DNA of 64,000 nucleotides, taken from contig CM071598.1 of the NCBI GenBank assembly GCA_036435485.1, positions 143,386,148 through 143,450,147 on the forward strand, given 5' to 3'. Position numbers and translations under genes: made by a program. This document shows positions 12,679 to 24,100 of this stretch, in pieces. The stretch's first letter is position 1; each line of letters starts with the position of its first letter. The stretch is from Saposhnikovia divaricata (taxonomy: Eukaryota; Streptophyta; Magnoliopsida; Apiales; Apiaceae). Below the pieces are notes generated by a model, which saw only the letters and a program-made list of their open reading frames with translations, made no database searches and was not told the origin of the DNA.

Positions 12679-13186
12679 TGTTAAATATAATTGATGTGTT
12701 TTAATCAGTGTTTAAGTGTTACAGGGAGTTATCAGAGTTTAGCTGGAAGTAGTCAGAGTTTGCGTAAACTCTGACAGTTGGAAGCTCAACAGAGTTTGTT
12801 AAACTCTGTCTGAAGGAAGCGCGTCTACTGTTCAACAGTGATTAAAGATTAATTATGGAAGCGATATCTTTGAAGATTGGATAGCTATCAAAGAGATCGA
12901 GTTGACATAGGAGACGTGTGACAATCTGTAATTGATATCATTGTATAGCTGATTATTAGGAATATCAATTAGAGATTGTATCGTAGCTGTATGTTATATA
13001 AATACAGATAGGTTAACCCTAGAAGGGTATCGATAACGAATTATCATTATTGTAACCTAGCAGCTCTTTGTGATATTTTACATCACGAAGAGGGTTTGAA
13101 ATACAAGAAGTTTTTAAGTGCATAAACGCTTTTACTTGTTAATTTCTCATACAAAGTTGATTATTATTTGTGTATTTGGCCTAACA
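12679..13186 (+). repeat. 5' LTR of E2
   Basis: TGTTAAATA...GGCCTAACA. It contains two perfect-armed palindromes: GTCAGAGTTT/AAACTCTGAC with a 4-base centre (12752-12775) and ACAGAGTTT/AAACTCTGT with a 3-base centre (12789-12809). A TATA box TATATAAATA lies at about 12996-13005. The order palindromes then TATA box matches known Sirevirus U3 structure. Confidence 0.95.
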
Positions 13187-13188
13187 AG

Positions 13189-13200
13189 TGGTATCAGAGC
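13189..13200 (+). promoter_or_regulatory. primer-binding site of E2
   Basis: TGGTATCAGAGC, two bases after the LTR, complementary to the 3' end of initiator tRNA-Met, the usual primer of plant copia elements. Confidence 0.92.
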
Positions 13201-13247
13201 CAATCTGTTACTTTATTACAGGTTAAGATCCAAACACAACAATAATC

Positions 13248-15482
13248 ATGTCAGAAATTCCTCCACCAACACCTACTGTTTCTGAAAAGGCTCCTACTAC
13301 TGTGAGTCGTTATGAACCAATCAGGGTTCCTATTCTGAGGCCATTAGAGTATGCAATGTGGAAGGTCAAGATGACTATGTTTCTGGAGGCTACAGATCCA
13401 GAATATCTTGACAGAATTTATGAAGGCCCTCATAATCCTACAAAACTATCTGTTGCAGTTGCTGGTGAATCAGCAAAAATGGTTCCAAAGGAAAAGAAGG
13501 ACATGACTCCTGAAGATCTATCATCAATTGCTAAGGATGCAAAAGTTAGGCGTTTACTACATAGTGCCTTAGACAATGTTATGTCTAACAAAGTCATTAA
13601 CTGCACCACTGCAAAAGAGATATGGGATGCACTTGAAGTCAGGTGTCAAGGAACTGCAGCTATTAAGAAGAATAGGAGAAACATACTCACACAAGAGTAT
13701 GAGCATTTTGAGGCTAAACCTGAAGAGACCATGACAGAAACATTTGATAGATTCTGTAAACTGATTAATGATCTGTCATTGGTCAACAAAGAGTATGATC
13801 TAGAAGACTCGAATCTCAAGTTTCTTCTTTCTCTACCTGAAAAGTGGGATGTGAAAACAACCACTATTAGAGACAACTATGATCTTGCTGAAACAGAGAT
13901 TGATGAAATTTATGGACTGCTCAAAACTTATGAATTGGAAATGGAGCAGAGAAACAGGAGATCAAGTAGAAAAGGAAAGTCTGTTGCTCTTAATGTTGAA
14001 GAGAAGCCTCAGAAGAAAGAGGCAACAAGAAGGAAAATGAAGGGAAAAGCTTTGGTCATACATTCAGAAAGTGATTCACCAAACTCTGATTATGATTCAA
14101 ATTCTTCTGAATCATCTGACTCTGAGGATGATGAAGAAGAAATGAGAAAAATGGCTGTGCTGATGGTGAAGACTTTCAAGAAAATGGGCTTCAAGAATTT
14201 CAAGAAAGGAAAAAGGTTTTCTAGGGATTCAAATGAAGACAGGAAAAGCTACAGGAAGTCTGATAAGAGAGATTCTAAAGGGAAGAAGGATAAGTCTGAA
14301 ATTCAATGCTACAAGTGTAAGGAGATGGGTCACTATGCTCCTGAGTGCAAGAAGGGTAAAACTGGAAAGGTACTCTACACTAAAGGCAGAGATTGGGCAG
14401 ATACTTCAGATTCTGATGAAGAAGTGAACTATGCTCTCATGGCTACTACTGAATCAGAATCCTCTGAAAATCAGGTACCTCCAACTACCTATGCTTATAA
14501 TATTGATGACATTGCTCAATTAAGAATTTTTCTTAAGTCATTGCATATAAGTTATAGGGATCAGACTTTAGAAAATGAGAGGATAAAAGCTGAAAATTCT
14601 GAACTTAAAGAGAGAAATAAACTTGTTGAAGAGAAACTTGAAAACATGCAACAAGTTCAGAAAGAGAGAGATGATGCTGTTTCTATAGAACAGGATTTGC
14701 TTCAGAAATATAAACAACTAGAATCTGAGTTGGAGGAAGCAAATAAGAAAATTAGGACTTGGACTAATTCTGGAAAGGACACTCAACAGATTTTTCAAAC
14801 AGACACTGTTGGTCTAGGTTATAATGAGGGAGATGAACTTAGATTTCAAAATCAAGTTAAAGTCAGAACTAAATTTGTTCATGGATCCAGTAAATTTTTG
14901 TCTGAGAATGAAAAAGAAGCTGTCCAAAGAAAACCAGTAAAAACTAGTGTTAATCAGGTTAATATTGGTTCAATGACAGATAAACAACTCAAACATAAAC
15001 TGAAGGAGTTAAAATCTGTTGAGAAAAAGAAAGTGTCAAACAAAAACAGAAATGGAAAAGTAGGCATTACTTCAGGAAATAAACCAATGCTTGCTAGTTA
15101 TGCTCCAAGAAAGACATGTCATAACTGTGGTAGTAGTACTAAGCATCTTGCAAATTTCTGCAAGAAAAATAAAAATATAAATTCTTTACCTACAAAGTCT
15201 GAGGTAAAGAAGGATTTTGCTAGAACTAAGCCACAGACTCTATGCACACACTGTGGAAGCACTTGGCATTCCATCTATACTTGCAGAAAATATCATACTA
15301 TCTATCATAATTACTATGAACTGAAACCCAATCTAAAATGGGTTAAAGTTGATACTGCAAGTGTAAACATTGATACTGTTAGCTCAAACTCTGATAATGT
15401 TAATTCCGCTGCAAAAGCTAACAAAGTTAAGAATGCCAAAGGATCCAAGCAAGTCTGGATCCTTAAAACTAATCCTCAGTAA
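13248..15482 (+). CDS. gag: Gag of E2, extended form, 744 aa
   Basis: The ATG at 13248 is the first after the leader and opens an intact frame to the TAA at 15480-15482. Residues about 30-235 form the copia gag domain (MWKVKMTMFLEATDPEY, CTTAKEIWDAL, ILTQEYEHFEA). An acidic Ser/Asp tract follows at about 270-300, then a zinc knuckle C-x2-C-x4-H-x4-C at residues 354-367, a coiled coil at about 450-525, and two more Cys/His clusters near residues 623 and 665 (CHNCGSSTKHLANFC; CTHCGSTWHSIYTC). The long gag with coiled coil and extra fingers is typical of Sireviruses and much longer than a minimal copia gag. Pol begins 10 bases after the stop in the +1 frame. It should form the particle shell and bind RNA. 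Confidence 0.93.
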   Translation: MSEIPPPTPTVSEKAPTTVSRYEPIRVPILRPLEYAMWKVKMTMFLEATDPEYLDRIYEGPHNPTKLSVAVAGESAKMVPKEKKDMTPEDLSSIAKDAKVRRLLHSALDNVMSNKVINCTTAKEIWDALEVRCQGTAAIKKNRRNILTQEYEHFEAKPEETMTETFDRFCKLINDLSLVNKEYDLEDSNLKFLLSLPEKWDVKTTTIRDNYDLAETEIDEIYGLLKTYELEMEQRNRRSSRKGKSVALNVEEKPQKKEATRRKMKGKALVIHSESDSPNSDYDSNSSESSDSEDDEEEMRKMAVLMVKTFKKMGFKNFKKGKRFSRDSNEDRKSYRKSDKRDSKGKKDKSEIQCYKCKEMGHYAPECKKGKTGKVLYTKGRDWADTSDSDEEVNYALMATTESESSENQVPPTTYAYNIDDIAQLRIFLKSLHISYRDQTLENERIKAENSELKERNKLVEEKLENMQQVQKERDDAVSIEQDLLQKYKQLESELEEANKKIRTWTNSGKDTQQIFQTDTVGLGYNEGDELRFQNQVKVRTKFVHGSSKFLSENEKEAVQRKPVKTSVNQVNIGSMTDKQLKHKLKELKSVEKKKVSNKNRNGKVGITSGNKPMLASYAPRKTCHNCGSSTKHLANFCKKNKNINSLPTKSEVKKDFARTKPQTLCTHCGSTWHSIYTCRKYHTIYHNYYELKPNLKWVKVDTASVNIDTVSSNSDNVNSAAKANKVKNAKGSKQVWILKTNPQ

Positions 15483-15492
15483 TTGTTTGTGA

Positions 15493-18400
15493 TTGCAGGG
15501 TAACAGGGAGGCAACCCTAGTCGTGGACAGTGGATGTTCAGGACACATGACTGGAAATAAAGCCCTGCTATCAGAATATGAGGAGAAGGCTGGCCCAAAA
15601 GTTTCCTATGGTGATGGCAATATAGGAAGAACATTGGGATATGGCAATATCAATCTTGGAAATGTCATCATCAACAATGTAGCTCATGTCCCAGGACTCA
15701 AGCATGACTTGCTATTTGTGAGTCAAATCTGTGACAAGGGATATCATGTAGATTTCCAACCTGAATATTGTGAAGTTATCAGCAAATCTACAGGAAAGAT
15801 TGTTCTAGTTGGTCACAGGCAAAACAACATTTATGAAATCAAGCTTTTGATAGACTCTATTGGAAAAGCTGTTTGTCTGTCTACAAGAATGTCTAGTGAA
15901 GAGAGTTGGAAGTGGCACAAGAAACTCTCACATTTGAACTTGAACAACATCAATGAATTGATCAGAAAGGATCTTGTAAGAGGACTCCCAAAGACTCTGT
16001 TAAATGTTGATGGCCTATGTGACTCATGTCAGAAGGCTAAACAAAGGAAGTCATCTTTCAAGAGCAAAACAGAATCTTCTATCACTGATCCCAATCATCT
16101 TCTTCATGTTGATCTATTTGGTCCAGTAAATGTTATGTCTATTGCAAGGAAGAAATATGCTTTAGTCATTATTGATGAATACACTAGATTCACCTGGGTG
16201 TATTTTCTAGTAAAGAAGGATGAAACTGCATCAACTCTGATGGAGCATGTGAAGCTTCTGGACAAAGGATCAAGCAACAAAGTCAGAATCATCAGAAGTG
16301 ATAATGGAACTGAGTTCAGAAATGCAACAATGGAAGAATTCTGCAAGGACAATGGAGTGAAACAAGAATTTTCAGCACCTGGTACACCACAACAAAATGG
16401 TGTAGTTGAAAGGAAAAATAGAACCTTAATTGAAGCTGCCAGAACTATGCTTGATGAAGCAAAATTGCCAACTTATTTCTGGGCAGAAGCTGTTCAAACT
16501 GCTTGTTTTACTCAAAATGCAACACTGATCAATAAGCATGGAAAGACACCATATGAGATGGTGAAGAAAAAGAAGCCTAACCTGAAATATTTTCATATTT
16601 TCGGGTGCAAATGTTTCGTTTTAAAGACTCATCCAGAACAGTTGACCAAGTTTGAGCTAAAGGCAGATGAAGGAATTTTTGTTGGCTATCCGCTGTCAAC
16701 AAAGGCATTCAGAGTTTACAATCTGAGAACTAAAGTGATCATGGAATCTATACATGTTTCTTTTGATGATAAGAAGATAACTGGACTTGAAGACAAAGAC
16801 GAATATGATCAACTGAACTTTGAAAATGAAGTTTTAAACTCTGATGAAGGAAACTCTGAAGAAACAATTCTGACAGACTCTGTTGAAACAAACTCTGAAC
16901 CTCTACTGGTAAATTCTGGAGAAACTTCTCAGTCACAACAAAGAGGAGAACCAGTTGAGGGGGAGCATGATCAAGATGAAGACTCAAACACTGATACTGA
17001 GTCAACTGAAAAATCTGGATCAAACTCTGATGCTTCAAACTCTGAAAATTCAAATTCTGACTCTGGACAGTCAAGTTCAGGGGGAGTCTCAGAAAACGAA
17101 AATAGATCACAACAGAATCAGGAGAGCATGGATCAAGGGGGAGGATCACATGCTGATAGAAGTCATTTGCCTTCTGCTAGGAAATAAACTAAATCACATA
17201 CACCAGATTTGATAATTGGTGATCCAGATGCAAAAGTAAAGACAAGAAGTGCTACTGCAAGTGAATGTCTGTTTCATGCATTCTTGTCTAAAAATGAACC
17301 AAAGAAAGTGAAAGAAGCTCGTCAAGATGCAGACTGGATAACAGCAATGCAGGAAGAGTTAAATGAATTTGAAAGGAATGAAGTTTGGACCCTTGTACCA
17401 AGACCAAAGAACAGATCTATTGTTGGTACTAAATGGGTTTTCAGAAACAAGACTGACAGTGAAGGTGTTATCACAAGGAACAAGGCTAGACTGGTAGCAA
17501 AAGGTTATTCACAGCAGGAAGAAATAGATTATGATGAAACATTTGCTCCAGTTGCAAGATTGGAGGCAATCAGAATTTTTCTAGCATATGCCTCTCACAA
17601 GAAATTCAAAGTGTTCCAGATGGATGTGAAAAGTGCTTTTCTGAATGGAAAGCTTGAAGAAGAAGTGTTTGTTGAACAACCACCAGGATTTGTGGACCCC
17701 AAATATCCAGATTATGTCTACAGGCTAGATAAGGCATTATATGGACTTAAGCAGGCACCAAGAGCATGGTATGAGACACTTGCTCAGTTTCTTCTAGAAA
17801 GTTGATTCAACAGAGGAACAATTGACAAAACTCTGTTTTATTTCAATCAAGGAAGTGACCTCCTTTTAGTTCAAATTTATGTTGACGACATCATCTTTGG
17901 GTCTACTAATGATAAACTCTGTAAGAAGTTTGCCAAGCTCATGCAGTCCAGATATCAAATGAGCATGATGGGAGAGCTTAGTTACTTTCTAGGCCTACAG
18001 GTGAAACAAACAGAAGATGGAATTTTCATTAATCAAGAAAAATACACCAGAAATCTTCTTAAGAAATTTGGTATGCTTGACTGTTCATCTGCATCAACTC
18101 CCATGGCAACAGCAACTAAATTGGACAAAGACACAGGAGTTTCAGTGGATATGACAAACTACAGGGGCATGATAGGATCTCTTCTATACTTGACAGCTAG
18201 TAGGCCTGACATCATGTATGCAACCTATCTTTGTGCAAGGTTTCAGGCAGATCCTAGAGAGCCACATCTGACAGCTGTGAAAAGAATATTCAAGTATCTC
18301 AAGGGCACCATATCATTAGGTCTGTGGTACCCCAGAGAATCAGATTTTAAGCTACTTGGGTATTCTGATGCAGACTTTGCAGGCTGTAAGGTAGACAGAA

Positions 18401-18822
18401 AGAGCACTAGTGGAAGTTGTCAATTTCTTGGTGACAGACTTGTTTCCTGGTACAGCAAGAAACATAAATCAATCTCCACATCTACAGCTGAAGCAGAGTA
18501 TATTGCAGCTGGTAGCTGTTGTGCACAGATCTTATGGATGAAGAATCAATTGCTGGATTATGGATTGAGGTACAGTAATATCCCTATTTACTGTGATAAT
18601 CAAAGTGCTATTGCTATGACAGGTAATCCAGTACAGCATTCAATGACCAAGCACATCAGCATAAGGTACCACTTCATCAGAGAACATGTGGAAGAAGGAA
18701 ATATTGAACTACATTTTGTATCTACAGAACAACAGCTTGCAGATATCTTCACTAAACCATTGAGTGAAACTACATTTACAAGACTGGTAAATGAACTAGG
18801 AATGGTCTCTGGTTCTGACTAG
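15493..18822 (+). pseudogene. pol: pol of E2: protease, integrase, reverse transcriptase, RNase H (two in-frame stops)
   Basis: There is no ATG; the frame opens at TTGCAGGGT and reaches the protease DSGCSGHMTG within about a dozen codons. The integrase has an HHCC finger (H..H at about 15915, CDSCQKAK) and the DLFGP, SDNGTEF and NGVVERKNR catalytic stretches. A Ser/Asn/Glu-rich linker contains many AAACTCTG words. A TAA at 17185-17187 interrupts the linker. The reverse transcriptase follows (KARLVAKGYSQ, QMDVKSAFLNG, IYVDDIIFG), with a TGA at 17803-17805 between the fingers and the YVDD loop, then RNase H (SDADFAG, TKHISIRYHFIREH) and a natural end at 18820-18822. Both stops are in frame, so the frame is otherwise complete. 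This copy is inactive unless the stops are suppressed. Confidence 0.92.
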
Positions 18823-18998
18823 AAATGTTGGTTAGATTCAAACTTTACTTATGTGATGTATTAATCATATTTCCTGATTGGTTAAATGCTAAGTGTACTC
18901 TGTTGATTAAACTCTGTTATGCATACTCTGTTAAACTCTGTCAGACAACTTGTCATCCGTTGATTGTAGGTTGCATCAGTTGATGACTAACTGAACTG

Positions 18999-19116
18999 TA
19001 TCCGTTGATATTATATGGTCTTATCCGTTGATATTATATGGTCTTATCCGTTGATGGTTGTACAGTCTTATCCGTTGATGGTTGTACGGTCTTATCCGTC
19101 GATGGTTGTGTTATGC
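18999..19116 (+). repeat. five-unit 23-24 bp tandem repeat
   Basis: TATCCGTTGAT starts at 18999, 19022, 19045, 19069 and 19093 (the last reads TATCCGTCGAT), with TATATGGTCT or GGTTGTACRGTCT as the second half. It lies in the non-coding spacer of E2. Confidence 0.9.
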
Positions 19117-19524
19117 AGTCTCTAAACTCTGTCAGCATGTCTGTATATCATACACTGTTAATAAGTTTGATAAACTCTGTGAACTTTGAGTTGATTTTTG
19201 TCTGAATGAAAACACCAATGAAGAAATATGTATGAAGCATGATTCTCAGCAATTAATCATGAATCTTTCTGAGTTATTGAGATCTAATCTTAGATTGTGC
19301 AGAAAGTTAACACAGCATGATACAGGATCATATTTATAGTATTTCTTAGTTTATTTTGTCCTATACTCTGAGTCTATAAATACTGTATGCATTACCTTTC
19401 ATGAAGAACTACTGATGTTGATGAACTCTAAACTCTGTTAGTTATACTCTGATAAAATAAAATGTTTACTGCAATACCCCAAAGAAAATGTATATAGGTT
19501 ATTATACTCCTTTGAGATTATGTT

Positions 19525-19672
19525 GGATACTAGGATGACCCAGGAACCTATTGGTATATAATATTTGCTAAAATTCTCTGATTTTTGGTGACTAGTTAAA
19601 TACTAGGATGACCCAGGAACTTATCAAAATGATAAGGGCTAAAATTTTTGAATTTTTGGTGACTGGTTCCAA
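19525..19672 (+). repeat. pair of direct repeats in E2 spacer
   Basis: ACTAGGATGACCCAGGAAC occurs at about 19528 and 19602. Each is followed by GCTAAAATT and TTTTTGGTGACT, so roughly 75 bp are duplicated with divergence. Confidence 0.75.
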
Positions 19673-20129
19673 CCTCTGATTACTGGAATGAAAAAAAAAA
19701 TGAAATAAAAAAAAAGAATAAAAAAAAATGTGTATATAAAGGGGGTATAAAATAAAAATTACTGTATAAAGTTCGATTACTTCAGAGTTTAGCTTTCATC
19801 ATACAGTCAGTGTTTACTATGACAGTTTGTGCATCCAGTGTTTATTGATTTACTTTATGGATTTTATGAAAAATTAGATGCTCTAAAAATTGACTTAGTA
19901 AACTCTGCTTCACACACACAAATATTCACAACTGTGCAATTTATGAAAGGGTTTCGATGATAAAGTTGGAGAATTGACAAACGTTGTTGATTCGTGATTT
20001 GTACTCTAAGGTAAATTTTCACTTGGACAATTTGAAAATCTTGGAGTAAGTAGGGTTTTTGACAACTGTTAATTAGTGGATAGTTGATGAATGTGTTCTT
20101 TATATGATTACTTTAATTAGTTGTCATAT

Positions 20130-20414
20130 TCACTTCTTGATGTATTTTCTTGAAGAACAGTTCATATAACACAAATAACAGTTGCAGAACACAATGAATA
20201 TGATTAGAAAAACAAAATTTTCATTGATAATAAGAAAGAGATTACAAGCATATATTACATCTTTTTTGTTCTCTCTATCTGCTAATCTATTCAACAGGAA
20301 AGTAAAAGGTCCGTCCACACCACTCCATTGTTAGCAAAAATTCCAAGATCCCATCTTTGCCACTTTATTTGGGTGGAAGTTGAAGGGATAAGGTTATTTT
20401 TGCTGACATATTCA
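20130..20414 (-). terminator. putative 3' UTR and poly(A) region of the antisense unit
   Basis: Minus-strand reading downstream of the small ORF gives about 150 bp of unremarkable sequence, then a U-rich zone with TTGTAAT, TTATTATC and AATGAA (20220-20225 on the complement), arranged like a plant far-upstream/near-upstream poly(A) region. Inferred from sequence only. Confidence 0.35.
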
Positions 20415-20672
20415 TTAACAATGGTTGGTGGTGGTGGATGAGGATGCCTTCGAGGAGAGCCATGTCAATGTTGCTTGGAGGGCAGCATCGATGTCGATCA
20501 CCCTTGCAGGTTTCTCTCTCTCGAGCTCTTCCAGACCAGCATCCATTTGCAGCCACAGCGTCTCAAGCTGCCTTTCCCACTCAAACGCTTCAAACTCTTC
20601 ACGCGTATAGCTGAAGATGTCCCTATTCTCGACAAGATGAAGGTTTTTCTCTTTGATGGTAAGGTTGGCCAT
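20415..20672 (-). CDS. small antisense ORF (85 aa) inside retrotransposon E2, unknown function
   Basis: The ATG at 20672-20670 has the context AACAATGGC, the plant consensus for translation start. The ORF runs opposite to the element and ends at 20415. The product is acidic and largely helical, with ERQLETLWLQMDAGLEELER as its central heptad-like stretch and a Ser/Thr-rich tail; no domain is recognised. Upstream on the same strand is a TATA-like CTATTTAAG about 100 bp before the ATG, and downstream a plausible poly(A) region, so the unit looks like a complete miniature gene between pol and the envelope-like ORF. Antisense additional ORFs with their own promoters are known in some Ty3/gypsy Tat-lineage elements; I know of no such report for Sireviruses. 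It could also be a captured host gene fragment or a chance ORF. Confidence 0.5.
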   Translation of the reverse strand: MANLTIKEKNLHLVENRDIFSYTREEFEAFEWERQLETLWLQMDAGLEELEREKPARVIDIDAALQATLTWLSSKASSSTTTNHC

Positions 20673-20800
20673 TGTTTTTCAAGAGTATTTGGTTTGAAAG
20701 GTTTGTGATTTTACAGGGGAGACTGAAAGGTTAAAGGTTTAATGAATAATCTGAGCAAGTCTCTAGGCCTTAAATAGAGATGGGTAAGAACGAAGTCCTT
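20673..20800 (-). promoter_or_regulatory. putative promoter and 5' UTR of antisense unit
   Basis: On the minus strand CTCTATTTAAGGCC (about 20778-20765) is a TATA-like box, followed after about 30 bp by a C/A/T-rich leader of about 70 nt without ATG that ends AAAAACAATGG. Composition and spacing resemble plant class II promoters. No experimental support. Confidence 0.4.
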
Positions 20801-21189
20801 AATCGCTTCGTATTCTGGTTTTTAAAGGCAACAGGTAAACGTTTCAAATTCTGATTTTACTTGGGTCCAGATATTTTTAAAAGAGTATTATTTGATTTTT
20901 GTTAAAATCAAATATTTTAATGCTTTAATTCTAATATACTCTTTTTTAAAAAATAGGCGCACATGACCCACTCGCCTTTAATGTGTCCCACTTACCTATT
21001 ATCGTGTCCCACTACACATTAATCAAGGAACTGATTGAGTGTCTGTTACATAAGAGATTGAGTTTTTCTTTAATATAATCACTTTTGTGTCCAAACGAGT
21101 TTGCTTTACTCTTACTCTCACAATTTTCTTAGTTTTCTCTTGGGCACTCACGCAAATACCTTTTCTACATACACATCTTTTGGAAATTC

Positions 21190-24100
21190 TTGGAAATTCT
21201 TAAGTCAATAGCATCTAAAGCATTCACTGCTCTTGGCTTACGGTTTGTTCCTAATAACTATGAAGCTCCACTCTATCATGAACGCGTTCCAGAATCGTTT
21301 CATCTCATGCAGAACTTTTTGAGGGATTCAGAGATTGGACAAGCTCTGACTGGACCTGCTACTCTTTCTGCGTCTCAAATTGCTTCATTCTGGCAGAACT
21401 CAGTTTATGTGGATGGAGGAGAAAGTGGAACTCCTACCATTATCTTCACTTATGAAGATCAAGACCATGTGATTACTCCACAGACTGTACGAGATACAAT
21501 GGGGTTTGAGACACATACTTCTTATACTCTCGTTAATGAAACTTATCTGAGAGAGATGCTACAAGAGATAGGTTACATGGAATCTCTTCACAAGCTCGGC
21601 AGTATAAAAAGACCAAATCTCAGAAAAGAATGGAATTTCTTCTTTGATTGCATAACGAGGACGTTCCAGAAGAAAGTCACAAACTGGGATGCCATTCCAA
21701 TAGACAGTCTTCAAATCGGGTATTCTCTGCTCTATGGTTCTAATTTTGATTTTGGTCGACATGTTTTGATGAGTTTAGGTGATAAATTGTCAGAGTCTAC
21801 CACTGTCTATTATGCTCGTTTCTGTCAAATGTTGTTCAATGCATGTGTACCTGGTCTTGAAATTGATGAAACTGATGAAATTGATCCGTTTAGAGTCAAT
21901 AAGCGCATATTCTCTGATATGACTAACAAGGATGTTGGTAAAGAAAATCTTCCTGTGTTTGTCATGCCTCTTGTTCTACGTAATTTTCTAAATCAACCAC
22001 AAGAACCACAACAAGACCAACAGGAACCACAACACGATGCATCACAACAAGATGAACCTGAACAAGAACCACAACAACCTGAACCACACCCTGAACCTCA
22101 ACCAGAATCAAACACTGAATCACCTACAAAGCAACCTTCACCCACTTCAAACACAAATTCTGATTCGTCACAATCTCCACCAGCATCACAGTCTAAAATG
22201 CAAAGAGCTAAGAAGGCAGTTACTAAACGACGTGCAAGTCTAAAGCAGGAAGAAGAGACACAAAGCAAATCAAAACGAAAATCTCCTGAAGCTGTTTACA
22301 CTAGAAGGGGGAAAAGAATGAAAGCTCGGGCAAACATATCTAAGTCACTCTCAGTGGTAGAACGAACTCCACCAACTAGCGAAGAGGATTCAGATAATGT
22401 ACCTCTAGCAAAACGAAGAAAAGTGTTATTCTCTGATTCTGTGGATGAAGATATTGAAGCTCCAGAGGTTGTTTCACAGCAAACACCTCCTGTTGATGTT
22501 GAGAAAGATGTAATACCTGCAGAGGATGTAATACCTGCAGAGGATGTAATACCTGCAGAGGATAGAATTCCTGCAGAAGAGGATGCAAGAGATGGTGTTT
22601 CTCAAATAAATGATGTTCCTGATTCATTTATGCCACTCTCTGATCCTATCTCTAATATTGGTGTAGCTGATCAACCTACTTCTGTTCCTTCTGAAGCTGT
22701 GGCATCTCATACTGAGGTAATATCTGATGCTCACCACACTGTTGAAGAAGGTGAAGAAATTGATCAGGCAACCAAAGTAACTTCTCAGTCAATGCCTGTT
22801 GCTGAGCCTGAGCAACATGAAGACAATTCTGAAAAGCCTACAGAAGATATTGCTAAACCTATGGCTGAAGATGAACCAGTTAACGCTACAAGTGTTGAAG
22901 CTGAAGGTGATAGTAGTGCAAACTCTGATGCTTCTCTGAGTGCACCAGTACAAACTGATGATAAAAATACACCTTTTCCTCAACCTTGTACTTCTCATGA
23001 AGTTGAAAGAGTACAATTTGCCAAGAATGCTGCTGAATGGTACAAAGAAGATTGTATTTTTCCAACAGGAAGAGCAGCTAAGTTTGTTAAGCAGAGTGCT
23101 GATACTATCTCTAATCCAGAGATTCTTTCTTGCTTGAAAGCAACTATAGTTCAAGTTAAAACTCTGGATAGACGATTTGATGATACTAATATGGCAATCA
23201 CTTCTTTGCGAAATGAGGTTGTAGCTAGAGAGATGAAGATGGAAACACATTCAAAACTAGTGACTACAAAATTCTCTAAAGCTCAAGACAATATCTTTGC
23301 CAGACTGTGTAAAGTTGAAGAAAACCAGTCTGATTTATCTGCTAAAATTGATTCTATTGCTACCTCCCTGGAGTTAATTACTTCTATTCTTATGCCTGAT
23401 GATGTCAAAAAGGGGGAGAGAGTTGTCAGAAGGGATAGTGCTGGAGATGGAGGGGCAAGTAACAAAGACAAAGGAAAGAAAAAGGCTGAGGAGGTTCAAA
23501 CTCTGAGAACTAGTAAGTCATCCAAATCACAGTCTGTTGGGAGAAGTACTGATACTCAAGGAACTTCAAGGACCAAGAGTTTACTGTTATCTTCAAATCC
23601 ACAAACTGATGAAGAATTGGCTGCTAAGCTATTTATTGAAGAGAATGAGGAAGGAGTAACGATTGAGGACATTGAAGCTGAGGAAAAGAGTTTACAAGAA
23701 GAACATCTTAAAGCTTTAAAGTCTGATAAGGTATAAAGAGGAAAAGCTCCTAGACCTGTTGTTAAAGGTGTTGTGATCAGAGATAGGACTGATGTTAGTC
23801 AAAGTTCTCGGTTCTCAAAGGAAGCAATTGCAGCAGAGGCTAAACTCAAGCTAAAAGGCATTGAAGGTGAAAGCTTACATAAGAAAGTTATAACTTCTGT
23901 TGCATCTCAAGCGATGATCACACCTTTACACTCTTCACAGTTGAAATCTATTTTTGGCAAAGGAACAATTTCTGATCCAAATGTGTTATCTGGAGTCTCA
24001 GTGAATATTTCTGATGGAAAAGCTTTATCTGGTAAGATTGGAAATAATAAGGCTGGACTAGGTTCACATAGAGACAGAAGGCAATATACTGGTCCTAGAG

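Larger units (their letters stand above)
18823..20129 (+). other. pol to antisense-unit spacer of E2
   Basis: Non-coding, with repeated AAACTCTG words, the 23-24 bp tandem array (18999-19116) and a pair of ~100 bp direct repeats (19525-19672). A purine run of A-rich sequence stands at 19690-19725. No sense ORF is convincing. Confidence 0.6.

Noticed and set aside
20425..20708. Plus-strand ORFs across 20.4-20.7 kb
   Set aside because: Mirror images of the minus-strand 85 aa ORF, without a start context or sensible product; the minus-strand reading has promoter-like and Kozak-like signals.
22376..23250. Minus-strand ORFs of 83 and 153 codons under the E2 envelope-like ORF
   Set aside because: Antisense shadows of a long repetitive, A-rich coding frame; no promoter-like signals.
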